A stretch of 64,000 bases of DNA from a virus. Numbering within the stretch: position 1 is the stretch's first letter; each line of letters opens with the position of its first letter. A model generated the notes under the pieces. It had not been told where the DNA came from, did not search any database, and was given only the letters and a program-made list of their open reading frames with translations. Both the position numbers and the translations under genes were made by a program. Location of the stretch: IMG/VR virus record IMGVR_UViG_3300028364_000014, positions 62,001 to 126,000 of that record; one strand, 5' to 3'. Below are positions 15,643 through 24,510 of this stretch, in pieces.

Positions 15643-16650
15643 ATGGGTAAACTTACTATTATTGGTGGAACTAAGAATAGAAAATCAAGTGTTATTGATA
15701 AAATATATAATTCATTCATTGAAACAAACAGCTTTAAATATATTGAACTACATAATGGTAAGATTATCCCAAAAGATATAAGTAATAGTAATCTTACTAT
15801 TTGGATGCCGGACATTGCTAACGAAGAACCAAAACATTATCCCGTTAAAAAACAAGGTTCTGTACTTATATGTTCAAAAGTAATACACAATGATAGAACA
15901 AGAATTGACGCTATAACTCGTATATTTAGAATGCATGGAAATGCTGTTATAGCCATTAGAAAAATAATAAACAATAGTTTTGAATTTGAATTAATTGATG
16001 CGCTTGGAAATACTTGGTGTAGAACTATAGATATACTTGAATTAGTTCATACAATAAACTCTTTGTATAAATGGACCAAAGAATCAGTACGAAAAAGTCT
16101 TAAACATAATGAGCTTCCTGATAATGTTTTTAATGGCGTGGATTATAAAGAACTACAAATTTTTATGAATATTAATCAATTAATAGCACTTAAAGTAGCA
16201 GAAGGTTGTGGTAATAGGTTTTTTGGTAACTATAGTACTAGATGTACAAAATTATTTCCAAGTACAAGAAGGAATAAAAATTATTTTTTCTTTTCTCCAC
16301 GTAATACAGATAAAAGGTTTGTTACGATAAAAGATTTAGTACTTACAGATAACCAATATTATTATGGGAATAGAAAACCGTCTGTAGATACTCCAGCTCA
16401 AATAGAACTATATCAACAGATGCCAAAAATTAATTGGATAATTCATGGTCATGCCTATATTAAAAATGCCCCTATTACTGAAAAATATTTGCCTTGTGGT
16501 GATATGCGTGAAGTAGTTGAAGTTCATCGTGTAATAAGAAAAATTAATACTAATCGAATTAATTTAAAAAATCACGGGTTTTTACTTATAGGGAAAAATG
16601 TCGAAGATATGCAAAATCACCTCGACGATTGTAACTTTCATGCTTTATAA
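15643..16650 (+). CDS. Two-domain protein with class II aldolase-like C-terminus
   Basis: 335 residues. The C-terminal half (about 170-335) resembles the class II aldolase/adducin fold: IIHGHAYIKNAP holds an H-x-H metal site, and LKNHGFLLIGKNVEDM matches the NHG..(V/L)..G signature near the end. Class II aldolases cleave sugar phosphates with zinc, but substrate residues cannot be judged here. The N-terminal 150 residues (LTIIGGTKNRKSS, then GSVLICSKV) are an unknown domain. Strong AAGGAGG site. Confidence 0.5.
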   Translation: MGKLTIIGGTKNRKSSVIDKIYNSFIETNSFKYIELHNGKIIPKDISNSNLTIWMPDIANEEPKHYPVKKQGSVLICSKVIHNDRTRIDAITRIFRMHGNAVIAIRKIINNSFEFELIDALGNTWCRTIDILELVHTINSLYKWTKESVRKSLKHNELPDNVFNGVDYKELQIFMNINQLIALKVAEGCGNRFFGNYSTRCTKLFPSTRRNKNYFFFSPRNTDKRFVTIKDLVLTDNQYYYGNRKPSVDTPAQIELYQQMPKINWIIHGHAYIKNAPITEKYLPCGDMREVVEVHRVIRKINTNRINLKNHGFLLIGKNVEDMQNHLDDCNFHAL

Positions 16651-16671
16651 TAGTAGAGAGGAGAATTGAAA

Positions 16672-16887
16672 ATGCTTATTGCATTTAGTGTAGTATTATC
16701 ATTAATTCTTACTGTATTAGCTTCAACATCAGTTCTTATTAAATTTATTTCGTTTCTTAATTACAGTGAGCTTGATAAAGAAATTGATAACTACAAAGGT
16801 ATCAAAAAAAATTATAACTCAGTAAAAGAATTATATATTTTTATAATTTGTGGAAGTTGGTTAATAACTGTATTTTTTTTTAATTAA
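16672..16887 (+). CDS. Small two-helix membrane protein
   Basis: 71 residues from the ATG at 16672, which has GAGAGGAG at good spacing; an in-frame TTG at 16666 is less likely. Hydrophobic helices at about 3-23 and 52-69 flank a Lys/Tyr-rich linker. Unrecognised. Confidence 0.5.
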   Translation: MLIAFSVVLSLILTVLASTSVLIKFISFLNYSELDKEIDNYKGIKKNYNSVKELYIFIICGSWLITVFFFN

Positions 16888-16978
16888 AAGATATAAAAAC
16901 ATAGTATAATGTGATACTCAAAAATATTATTTTCTAAAGGAATACTAAATCCAGTTAGACCAGGTATAAAGGCATATT

Positions 16979-17245
16979 ATGGATACTAAAACTAATTTTA
17001 AAAATTTCTTAATTCAAAAAGATTACTTTGAAAAATATTGTTTGAATTTAAAAAAACAAAAAAATAAAACATTTGATGAGTTTATAAGTACTCAACAAAG
17101 ACCACTATTAGGCGTAATAAATAGCTCATTTACTTGGTATAAAGCCCTAGAAGGGGGAGATTTTTGGAGAAATGTTAATGATGAATGGGATTCAGCACTA
17201 ATGAATAAAGTAATTTTTAATCTTAAATATAGGAGTATTTGGTAA
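16979..17245 (+). CDS. Small paralogue family member D, ends KYRSIW
   Basis: 88 residues. Core FTWYKALEGGDFWRNVNDEW; C-terminus KYRSIW, with Tyr in place of Cys. No clear Shine-Dalgarno directly before the ATG, unlike its paralogues. Confidence 0.6.
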   Translation: MDTKTNFKNFLIQKDYFEKYCLNLKKQKNKTFDEFISTQQRPLLGVINSSFTWYKALEGGDFWRNVNDEWDSALMNKVIFNLKYRSIW

Positions 17246-17318
17246 AGTAAATACTATATTTAAAAATTATTTTAATAATCATAGAAAATTTAATAAAGGT
17301 TTTAATTTAAAATTTGCT

Positions 17319-17474
17319 ATGAACAAAGCACTAGAGCTTGCGCAAATTATACTTATGTATGAAGATTTAGAAGAATGTGTAATTACACATAAATTTATAT
17401 GTCCACATAAAATTATTAGTGGTAAACATTGTATTTATTGTAAAATACCAGACTTATTTCCTTTAGGGAGGTAA
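17319..17474 (+). CDS. Small protein with C-x-H / C-x-x-C motif
   Basis: 51 residues from ATG 17319; the frame stays open further upstream without ATG. The C-terminal half, CPHKIISGKHCIYCKI, could hold a zinc. The ribosome binding site is weak, so start and expression are uncertain. Confidence 0.35.
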   Translation: MNKALELAQIILMYEDLEECVITHKFICPHKIISGKHCIYCKIPDLFPLGR

Positions 17475-17476
17475 TT

Positions 17477-17728
17477 ATGTCAAAAGAGCTTGAAATAATT
17501 GAAATGTATAAAACCCATCATAGATCTTTTAGAATAACTATTAAATATGAAGATATTGATGATTATTATAATTCTACTACTGAAAAAGTATTCAAGAATG
17601 TTTGTCTTTGGGGTGGACCAGATGGATATGATATTAAAGAAAAAACTATATCTTATGAAATGGATGCTCTAATTATGCCATGGATAAAGAAAAGATTTTC
17701 TATGTATATTAGTGATAAATTATTATGA
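17477..17728 (+). CDS. Hypothetical protein
   Basis: 83 residues after AGGGAGGTAATT. Mixed charge, no motif recognised. Confidence 0.55.
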   Translation: MSKELEIIEMYKTHHRSFRITIKYEDIDDYYNSTTEKVFKNVCLWGGPDGYDIKEKTISYEMDALIMPWIKKRFSMYISDKLL

Positions 17729-17796
17729 GATAGATATATTACTAGAAACTTAGATAATAAAAGAATTTTATCTTCTAAAAGAATTAAGGATTAATT

Positions 17797-18132
17797 ATGC
17801 AGTTTAAAAATTTTATAGGTAAAACAATACTAGATATAGATGAAACTAGTGTTAATTGTATTGGTGTTATATTTACAGATGGTACTTGTAAGAATATTTT
17901 TGCTGAGCCTGTGAATAATATACCTGAACTATATGTAGAAAAAGCTGACTCAATTTCTATGCATGTAGTAAATATTTTTAATTTTAGTAAAGATTTTGAT
18001 AGAATCATGACTATAGCTAAAAGTATTGGTAATATTACTACAGAAAGTACAATATACAGAACAGTGGAGTTTAAAGATAGAAGTAAAATATGTATAAATA
18101 AAAAGAAAAGGCTTATTATAGAGGATTTTTAA
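17797..18132 (+). CDS. Hypothetical protein
   Basis: 111 residues. Beta-rich N-terminus (GKTILDIDETSVNCIGVIFTDG) and basic C-terminus. Weak AAGGATTAATT site. Unrecognised. Confidence 0.5.
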   Translation: MQFKNFIGKTILDIDETSVNCIGVIFTDGTCKNIFAEPVNNIPELYVEKADSISMHVVNIFNFSKDFDRIMTIAKSIGNITTESTIYRTVEFKDRSKICINKKKRLIIEDF

Positions 18133-18150
18133 ATTAAGGAGATATAAATA

Positions 18151-18249
18151 ATGTCTAGAAAAGAACTAAACAATATTTTAAATCAAATTGATGCAGAAAG
18201 AAAAAAAGAAGAATTAAAAAAACAAAGTGAGAATGAAAATAAAAAATAA
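18151..18249 (+). CDS. Tiny charged helical peptide, 32 residues
   Basis: ATG after AAGGAGATATAAATA. Lys/Glu-rich, likely a single helix (DAERKKEELKKQ). The good ribosome binding site is the main support. Confidence 0.4.
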   Translation: MSRKELNNILNQIDAERKKEELKKQSENENKK

Positions 18250-18307
18250 TCTTTCTAGAAAACTATCACGTGTAAACTAATATACATAAATAGGTGAAAT
18301 AAATTAC

Positions 18308-18487
18308 ATGACAAAAAAGAAAGTATATAAAAATAATTTTATTAATGATGGAGAAACAGTGTCAGTATTGCCTACTATTTGCAGAACTTGTTACGGTTTT
18401 AGTAATTGGAACGGTGATCGAAGTAAGGTTATATATGAAGATCGAGATTGTGTAAATTGTAAAAATAAAAGAACAATAATATGTTAA
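18308..18487 (+). CDS. Small zinc-ribbon protein, 59 residues
   Basis: CRTC around residue 25 and CVNC near 48 form a four-cysteine ribbon. It ends KRTIIC, slightly reminiscent of the RTIW endings nearby. Ribosome binding site weak (AGGTGAAATAAATTAC). Confidence 0.5.
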   Translation: MTKKKVYKNNFINDGETVSVLPTICRTCYGFSNWNGDRSKVIYEDRDCVNCKNKRTIIC

Positions 18488-18510
18488 TAATTAATACAGG
18501 AGTAAATTAG

Positions 18511-18615
18511 ATGTATAAGTTTTTTATATTTATTATGGTAGTACTAATATATATATTTTCTGTAGGAACAGCAATATTTGGTATTCATTGTTTAATGCAG
18601 TCATTAATGATATAG
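18511..18615 (+). CDS. Tiny membrane peptide, 34 residues
   Basis: ATG after AGGAGTAAATTAG. One hydrophobic helix (FIFIMVVLIYIFSVGTAIFG). Supported by the ribosome binding site and spacing. Confidence 0.4.
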   Translation: MYKFFIFIMVVLIYIFSVGTAIFGIHCLMQSLMI

Positions 18616-18634
18616 GTATTCTTAAAGGATTGTA

Positions 18635-19012
18635 ATGAAAAATAAAGTATATGGTATAGTGAATAATGATAAAAAATCTGTAGGTATCGTACATAATAAT
18701 AATTACAGTGAAATTTTATTACTAACTAATTTTTCGCCCAAAAATAAAGCATTGGAAATTATCAGTGAGTATTGTAGAAAGAAAAATATAAGTTATTTTT
18801 ATTTTACATGTACATATACAAAAGACAATGAAACTATTTATAAATCCTGTGATACTTGTGGAACATATGGTCCTATAATTGCATTTAAATATTTATTTAA
18901 TCCTTATGCTTGTAATGAATATAATTTTACTTGTGAGTATTGTATGAATATACTAAAATTAGAAAGAGAAGAGTTGAATTATATAGAGTATGAAAATTAT
19001 TATTATGATTAA
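18635..19012 (+). CDS. Zinc-ribbon protein
   Basis: 125 residues. CDTC near residue 73 and CEYC near 100 make a zinc ribbon; the N-terminal 65 residues start KVYGIVNNDKKSVGIVHNNN, a beta-rich region. Acidic tyrosine-rich C-terminus. Unknown function. Confidence 0.55.
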   Translation: MKNKVYGIVNNDKKSVGIVHNNNYSEILLLTNFSPKNKALEIISEYCRKKNISYFYFTCTYTKDNETIYKSCDTCGTYGPIIAFKYLFNPYACNEYNFTCEYCMNILKLEREELNYIEYENYYYD

Positions 19013-19038
19013 AAAAAATAAAAGGAGGAGAAAGTAAA

Positions 19039-19332
19039 ATGGATTTTGAAAACGATGATATAGTCGTTAAATTAAAAGATTTTAAATGCGCAGAAAAAGG
19101 ATATAATATAGGAAAAAGTAATCCAGCAATTAATACTAAATACGAGTGTTGTGGTAAAATTATAGATTTAGAAGACCATAATATAACAAGAGAAGAAACG
19201 ATTAATGTTATAGAAAAAGGAAAAATAATTGATAATTATGGATTTGAAGTACAATGGGAAAATGAAAGTATTAATTCATATGAACTAGATGATTTAGTTT
19301 TAGTGTATAAAAAATACAGAACAATATGGTAA
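19039..19332 (+). CDS. SH3-like small protein, ends KYRTIW
   Basis: 97 residues. Resembles the protein at 25886: both have G..KSNP....KY/EYxC.G.I and then (V/I)QW.N...NSY..DDL, a pattern like a small SH3/KOW barrel. C-terminus KKYRTIW. Excellent ribosome binding site (AAAGGAGGAGAAAG). Confidence 0.6.
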   Translation: MDFENDDIVVKLKDFKCAEKGYNIGKSNPAINTKYECCGKIIDLEDHNITREETINVIEKGKIIDNYGFEVQWENESINSYELDDLVLVYKKYRTIW

Positions 19333-19346
19333 TAAGGAGAAATAAA

Positions 19347-19463
19347 ATGAATGAACATCAAGACGATGATAAACTTGATATTATAGACACACAAACGTGT
19401 ACATGTGGTTATCCATTAGATGAGTGTGGTTCTTGTACTGATGGTATGTGCGAGGAAGATTAA
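19347..19463 (+). CDS. Tiny cysteine-rich acidic peptide, 38 residues
   Basis: ATG after AAGGAGAAATAAA; stop directly abuts the RNA ligase start. Five cysteines in CTCGYPLDECGSCTDGMC suggest metal binding. Confidence 0.5.
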   Translation: MNEHQDDDKLDIIDTQTCTCGYPLDECGSCTDGMCEED

Positions 19464-20609
19464 ATGGCTGAACATAGATTAGTAACAATTGAAAAAATAA
19501 CTAAAGTTACTGAACATCCAAACGCGGACAAACTTGATATTGTAGATATACAAGGATGGCAATGTGTCACACAAAAAGGAGTATATAAAAAAAATGAAAT
19601 TGTAATATATTTTCATATTGATTCTATATTACCAGTAGACATCGAAAAAAGAATATTTGGTCCCGACGCAAAAATAACATTAAATAAACATAGAATACGT
19701 GCTATAAAAATACGCAGTATGCTTTCTTATGGACTAGTAGTACCGATAAGTCTTTTTAGTGATTTAATTAAAGATGAAAAAGTCAATGATGATGTTACAA
19801 ATATCTTTAAAGTTACAAAATACGAACCTATAATAAATAAAAAGAACATTTTATATGTAAATAGACAGAAAAAAAGATATGAAAATCCAAACTTTAAAAA
19901 AGTAAGAAAACCAGAAAGACTTTCAAACTATAAAGGGTGTTTTGATGGCAAAGAAGTAATGATAACTGAAAAAATCCATGGAACATCATGTAAAGTAGGC
20001 TGGGTTCTAAGACCTAACAATACTTGGAAAGAAAAACTTATTGTTAAACTTTTTGGTAATTATCAATTTGTATATAGAACTATGAAAGTACAATTACAAA
20101 AACATGACACGATCATGGATAAAATTTTAACTAAAATAGGAATAAGAAAATATAAAGGGTATTATAAAGATATAAATCATGGTAATGTTTATGCAAAAAT
20201 GGTTAATCAATATGAATTAAAAGAAATTATTTCATCTGGTTATGAAATAGCGTTTGAAATATATGGGAGTAGAATTCAAAAAAATTATACTTATGGATTA
20301 AAGCATAATGAACATAAAATGGTAGTATATGCAGTAATAAAAGATGGTAAATATTTACCTCCACATGATGCGTATGCTTTCTGTGAAATTCATAAATTAC
20401 CACATGTTCCTATATTATATATAGGCATATTCTCTAATGACGAACTGAATAGATGTACAGTTGGAGTAAGTGTATTAGATCCAAATACAAAAGTAAGAGA
20501 AGGATGTTGTATTGTACCACTAGACGGAAAACCATTATGGATGGGAAAAGAAGTAATGAAATCAATCAATCCATACTATGAACTTAAAAATCAAACAGAA
20601 TATAATTAA
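19464..20609 (+). CDS. ATP-dependent RNA ligase with N-terminal OB-like domain
   Basis: 381 residues. Nucleotidyltransferase motif I is EKIHGTS, with Lys170 as the expected AMP acceptor (K-x-x-G), followed by motif IIIa FEIYGSR and the motif IV-like MVVYAVIKDG. The N-terminal 110 residues begin with a HPNADKLDIVDIQGWQCV OB-like domain, as in the Deinococcus-type RNA ligase. Such ligases seal nicks in RNA or RNA-DNA hybrids and can repair tRNAs cut by host anticodon nucleases. No dedicated partner kinase-phosphatase was seen in the window. Confidence 0.85.
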   Translation: MAEHRLVTIEKITKVTEHPNADKLDIVDIQGWQCVTQKGVYKKNEIVIYFHIDSILPVDIEKRIFGPDAKITLNKHRIRAIKIRSMLSYGLVVPISLFSDLIKDEKVNDDVTNIFKVTKYEPIINKKNILYVNRQKKRYENPNFKKVRKPERLSNYKGCFDGKEVMITEKIHGTSCKVGWVLRPNNTWKEKLIVKLFGNYQFVYRTMKVQLQKHDTIMDKILTKIGIRKYKGYYKDINHGNVYAKMVNQYELKEIISSGYEIAFEIYGSRIQKNYTYGLKHNEHKMVVYAVIKDGKYLPPHDAYAFCEIHKLPHVPILYIGIFSNDELNRCTVGVSVLDPNTKVREGCCIVPLDGKPLWMGKEVMKSINPYYELKNQTEYN

Positions 20610-20640
20610 CAATATGAAAAATTTTAAAAGATAGTAAATT

Positions 20641-20910
20641 ATGACCAAAAATCAAATAAAAAGACTCTATGATTTTCTTATTCAAAATAATTGCTATAAT
20701 GAGTATTGTATAGCCTTAGTAAAAGCAAAAGACACAACATTTGAGCAATTTACAAACAACCATTACTCGGCTCCTGCGGCATTAAGTTCACCATTTTCTT
20801 GGGCAAATACAAATGAAGGATTTAATTTTTGGATAAAATTAAGTCGTTTATGGCATGATGAGTGCGAATTGACTAAAAAAGCACATTCAATTTGTAAAAG
20901 TATTTGGTAA
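20641..20910 (+). CDS. Small paralogue family member E, ends CKSIW
   Basis: 89 residues. Core FSWANTNEGFNFWIKLSRLW; C-terminus ICKSIW. Separated from its four relatives by more than 3 kb, so the family is not only a tandem array. Confidence 0.65.
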   Translation: MTKNQIKRLYDFLIQNNCYNEYCIALVKAKDTTFEQFTNNHYSAPAALSSPFSWANTNEGFNFWIKLSRLWHDECELTKKAHSICKSIW

Positions 20911-20945
20911 TTAATTATAATTTATAATCAATGAGGAGAATTAAA

Positions 20946-21128
20946 ATGGAAAAACAAATTGAAAATCAAAAAAAAATCTTTAGTGTAGTTAAATGTTTAA
21001 ATAAACTAGATAATTGTGATAAAAAATGTCATGTTTGTGCAGTACAAGAAGGATGTGATAATCTATGTAGTTATGCAGTAAAAAACAATATAAATGAAAA
21101 AACCCAATGTATTTATTGGGAAAAATAA
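20946..21128 (+). CDS. Small cysteine-rich protein, 60 residues
   Basis: Starts at the ATG after GAGGAGAATTAAA. Seven cysteines, with C...CHVCAVQEGCDNLC at the centre, suggest a zinc knuckle or cluster. Unknown role; located directly before rtcB. Confidence 0.55.
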   Translation: MEKQIENQKKIFSVVKCLNKLDNCDKKCHVCAVQEGCDNLCSYAVKNNINEKTQCIYWEK

Positions 21129-21168
21129 CAAAAAGAATTTAAAAATACCAGAGACAAAGGAAATTATT

Positions 21169-22557
21169 ATGTTTAATAGTAAAAAATTAGTACTATCTCT
21201 ACCAGCACACGAAATAGAATCTGGTGCAGTACAACAAATATCTCAATGTATTGGGGTAGACGTACTTGAAAAATTAGTAATACTACCAGATGTACATCAA
21301 GGATACGATATTCCAATTGGGTCTGTAGCCTTAATAGATGGGTATGTTTGGCCAGGAGCTGTTGGAGTTGATATCGGATGCGGGATGGGAAGTATAAATA
21401 CCCATCACACATTAGAAGAATTGAGTATGTTTAATAAAAATGATCGTATTGAGGTTTTTAAGGAAATACAAAAAATTATTCCTACAGGATATAGCACAGG
21501 AAATGGATATGATTTTAAATCATTTACTAATTATATAAATGATAAAGACTTCAACACTAATGTTATGAGTAGAATGAATATATCTATTGGTACTCTTGGG
21601 GGTGGTAAAATGGTTGCTTCCAGCCCAAGAGGATAATATAAATATACTGAAATCTTTTCTAATTGACTTGGAATCCCACTATAGTAATTATATTGTGGGA
21701 GACAGGGGCGAACCCGAAAGGGACGTTGAGAGACTAAACGAAAAGATATCATCGAAATGGTAAAGCGATAGTCCGAACATCCGGTATAAGGTTTTCCGAA
21801 GCCGGAGAGATAGGCAGAAATGACCTATCCTTTATTTAGATCTATTAAATAAAGTAACAAATAACTGAATCATTTTCAAAATATTGGAATAAATAATAAA
21901 GGGGAAGTAGGAGTTACTTTACATACAGGAAGTCGTAATCCTGGTAATATAGTAGGTAAATATTGGATGAATAGAGCAAAAAAGGACGGTATAAATTTTA
22001 ATGGTCTATATATGTATCCAATAAACTCTGAACTTGGTCAAGCTTATTATAATGATATGCTATGGGCAATTGATTACGCAGAGTTCAATAGATTTATTAT
22101 TATGAAAAACACTCTTAAACTATTGGGTCTTGATATAAAAAATTATATTAAAGATATGATAAATGAAACTCATAATCATGCAATTCTACTTCCCAATAAT
22201 AAACTTCTCCATAGAAAAGGAGCTACTCAAGCTGAAAAAGGTATAATGGGGGTAATTCCTGCTAATATGAGAGATGGTGTGTATATTACTAAAGGATTGG
22301 GTAATGCAGAATTTCTATCGTCAGCTAGTCACGGCGCTGGTAGAAAATTTTCAAGAACACAAGCAAAAAAGGTTGTGGATTTTGATGCTGTAGTAAATGA
22401 ATTAGAAGAACTAGATATTATTGTTAATATTACTCCTAAAAATAGTGATGAAAATCCAGGAGCATACAAAGACATTAAACACGTATTAAAATTACAAGAT
22501 GGTATTGTTGTAGATATTATTGATCATTTTATACCTAAAATAGTACATATAGGTTAA
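21169..22557 (+). CDS. rtcB: RtcB RNA ligase, gene split by a group I intron (join 21169-21606, 21868-22557)
   Basis: Joining the exons gives about 375 residues. Exon 1 carries LPDVHQGYDIPIGSV and GAVGVDIGCGM, the conserved metal-binding region; exon 2 carries LHTGSR and SASHGAGR, whose His is the GMP-accepting residue. The splice restores GTLGGGNHF at the family's conserved G-x-G-N-H site. RtcB joins 2',3'-cyclic phosphate (or 3'-phosphate) and 5'-OH RNA ends using GTP and manganese, as in tRNA repair. Without splicing, translation stops at about 21636, soon after the exon boundary. Confidence 0.9.
21607..21867 (+). other. Group I self-splicing intron without endonuclease ORF
   Basis: 261 bases. 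The 5' exon ends in T (21606) and the intron ends in G (21867), as required. An internal guide at 21616-21629 pairs with the exon end CTTGGG...GGTGGT with a terminal T-G pair. P7 strands are AGACTA (21731) and TAGTCC (21769). A P9-type hairpin GATAGG/CCTATC lies at 21809-21829, and GGGGCGAACCC lies upstream. No open frame of useful size is present, so mobility, if any, depends on a factor in trans. Confidence 0.85.
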
Positions 22558-22581
22558 TTATTAAGATGGAGATATAATATC

Positions 22582-22710
22582 ATGCATATTTCAGAAGCAC
22601 TAAAATTAAAACCAGGACAAAAAGTTCTTAGAGAAAAAGGTCGTAAAGAAGAACATGATGACTATATAAAAGATATGGAATATATGATGTCTTATGATGA
22701 TGATCATTAA
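22582..22710 (+). CDS. Small charged protein, 42 residues
   Basis: ATG after ATGGAGATATAATATC. N-terminus MHISEALKLKPGQKVL, acidic C-terminus YDDDH. No family recognised. Confidence 0.45.
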   Translation: MHISEALKLKPGQKVLREKGRKEEHDDYIKDMEYMMSYDDDH

Positions 22711-22727
22711 TTAAAGGAGTACAAAAT

Positions 22728-23207
22728 ATGTTTTATACTGGTGTAGGAAGTAGAAAAACTCCTCATAATATACTTACATTAATGACTTCAATTGCCCGTA
22801 AAATGAACTGGATGGGATATACTCTTAGAAGCGGTGGGGCAGAAGGTGCCGATAAAGCGTTTGAAGCAGGAGCAGATAATAATAAAAGTATATTTTATGC
22901 AAAAGATGCCACGTCAGAGGCAATGACAATAGCTGGTTCATTTCATCCAGCATGGCACAAATGTAGTAATTTTGCTAAGAAATTACATGGTAGAAACGCA
23001 TTTCAAGTACTAGGCTCACAATTAAACCACCCGTCTATATACTGTATATGTTGGACACCTGATGGGTGTAATAGTCATGCAACTAGACAATTTAGTACTG
23101 GAGGTACAGGTACAGCAATCAGTATCGCTGATGCCCGTGGTATCTATGTAACTAATCTCCAACGACCTGAAGAGTTTAAGAAATGGGCTGACTGGGTAAG
23201 GAAATAG
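22728..23207 (+). CDS. SLOG (DprA/LOG-like) Rossmann protein
   Basis: 159 residues. YTGVGSRKTP at the N-terminus, LRSGGAEGADKAFE (about 33-46) and GGTGTAISIADARGI near the end are the nucleotide-binding signatures of the SLOG superfamily, which binds nucleotides or nucleotide-derived ligands. Phage members are common and mostly uncharacterised. The nearby NADAR-like and macro proteins make an NAD- or ADP-ribose-related ligand plausible, but this is inference. Confidence 0.7.
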   Translation: MFYTGVGSRKTPHNILTLMTSIARKMNWMGYTLRSGGAEGADKAFEAGADNNKSIFYAKDATSEAMTIAGSFHPAWHKCSNFAKKLHGRNAFQVLGSQLNHPSIYCICWTPDGCNSHATRQFSTGGTGTAISIADARGIYVTNLQRPEEFKKWADWVRK

Positions 23208-23208
23208 T

Positions 23209-23307
23209 ATGATAGCACTAAACATCGTTAACTTATTGTGGTATCTTTTTGTATGGCTGCTTATACAGGTCAGTAAGGTGAATATATACACATTGAATTT
23301 AAGCTAA
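23209..23307 (+). CDS. Possible tiny membrane peptide, 32 residues
   Basis: Starts one base after the SLOG gene stop, with GTAAGGAAATAGT before the ATG. One hydrophobic helix (LLWYLFVWLLI). Weakly supported. Confidence 0.3.
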   Translation: MIALNIVNLLWYLFVWLLIQVSKVNIYTLNLS

Positions 23308-23335
23308 TAAGTTGTAAGAGTGCCTGGAGGGCTTA

Positions 23336-23587
23336 ATGAAACGCGGTAATAACTATGTATGGACTAGAACTATAGGTAACAAAAAAATAGGTTCAGTAAG
23401 ATTATTTGATATGGAGGATATTTATTTAAGTAATTGCTTAGATTATGTTTATCGGCAAGTAAGGAGTGATGGTAAATATATAAAAGATAGTATTACTGGA
23501 TATATGTGGATACGATCTATTAAAAATGAATTAAAATGGAGGCATACTTCTAAGAAAACCAGTGGTTGTGATAGTATTTGGAGATAA
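23336..23587 (+). CDS. Small basic protein, ends CDSIWR
   Basis: 83 residues after TGGAGGGCTTA. Basic, tryptophan-containing, no known fold. Ends SGCDSIWR, the IW motif plus one residue. Not related in its body to the other IW proteins. Confidence 0.6.
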   Translation: MKRGNNYVWTRTIGNKKIGSVRLFDMEDIYLSNCLDYVYRQVRSDGKYIKDSITGYMWIRSIKNELKWRHTSKKTSGCDSIWR

Positions 23588-23608
23588 TTTAAAAGAGGTA
23601 TATAATTA

Positions 23609-23899
23609 ATGGAGTCCTTACGATTACTTATTGTTATTTTAACAACCATTGCTCTTTTATTTATAATAATTATCTCAGTGTATAACATAGGAAATTTAAC
23701 TATAAAAAAAACACAAAATGAATTAGATAAAAATTCTAAAGATAATTACAAATTACTTTTAGAAATTAAAAAACTTAGAGATGAATTGGAAAAAGATATA
23801 AAAAAAGCTCATTTAGTAGAACAAAACATTCAAGAACAAGAATTAACTTTATTTAATAAAAACAACACAGATAGTTTTGAATATAGAAGCATTTGGTAA
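23609..23899 (+). CDS. Membrane-anchored coiled-coil protein, ends EYRSIW
   Basis: 96 residues: an N-terminal transmembrane helix (about 5-27) followed by a charged, probably coiled-coil region (KKLRDELEKDIKKAH). Ends FEYRSIW. It shows that the IW ending occurs on membrane proteins too. Confidence 0.6.
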   Translation: MESLRLLIVILTTIALLFIIIISVYNIGNLTIKKTQNELDKNSKDNYKLLLEIKKLRDELEKDIKKAHLVEQNIQEQELTLFNKNNTDSFEYRSIW

Positions 23900-23917
23900 A
23901 ATCAAAGGGAATAAATA

Positions 23918-24202
23918 ATGAAACCTAAACTTATTGGTATGTATAAATCAATTTTTGATGAGAAAGAAATAGAAATGCAAGTATTAGATTTAGTTTATAC
24001 TTTAAGTAAAGAAAGACTTTATTTAACTAATTCAAATACTATATTTGATTTAATTATGTCTAGTAACAAATTCTATTCTAAAAAATATAATCTTTTTTGT
24101 ATGTCTGTTAAAACTGGTAATACTACTATAACTTCATTACATTCTTTAGATAATTTGAAATTTATTAATATCGATAAGAAAGGATGTAAAACTATTTGGT
24201 AA
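23918..24202 (+). CDS. Hypothetical protein, ends GCKTIW
   Basis: 94 residues, unrelated to its neighbours in sequence. Ends KKGCKTIW. Modest ribosome binding site. Confidence 0.6.
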   Translation: MKPKLIGMYKSIFDEKEIEMQVLDLVYTLSKERLYLTNSNTIFDLIMSSNKFYSKKYNLFCMSVKTGNTTITSLHSLDNLKFINIDKKGCKTIW

Positions 24203-24212
24203 AAGGAAAATT

Positions 24213-24476
24213 ATGAAATCGTATTATAGTAATACAAAAATTTATTTAACTAATTACACAAAAAATTCAATAATATCTAAAATTATTATTATTATACTAT
24301 TATGGGTTGTTGCTACTATTCCTTGTTGGATAGCTATCGGTATCAGTTCTCTACTTGGTGTTACCTCAGGAATAACCGCAGTAATTGCTTTTGGTATATT
24401 TATATTTTTTGCTGGGTCATTTCAAATACTTTTATGGGTATTGGCTATATTTTTAACAGTAACTATATTTCATTAA
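24213..24476 (+). CDS. Small membrane protein
   Basis: 87 residues with hydrophobic segments at about 19-48 and 51-87, probably two or three helices rich in Ile and Gly. Unrecognised. Confidence 0.5.
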   Translation: MKSYYSNTKIYLTNYTKNSIISKIIIIILLWVVATIPCWIAIGISSLLGVTSGITAVIAFGIFIFFAGSFQILLWVLAIFLTVTIFH

Positions 24477-24510
24477 TTAAAAATAATACTGATTAGTGCA
24501 AGGAAATCTT

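Noticed and set aside
19347-19463. Conotoxin- or metallothionein-like peptide
   Set aside because: Five cysteines in 38 residues is suggestive, but no spacing matches a known family; kept as an unknown peptide.
21094-21636. Truncated rtcB pseudogene
   Set aside because: The downstream frame continues the same protein exactly after removal of a group I intron with readable P1 and P7 pairings.
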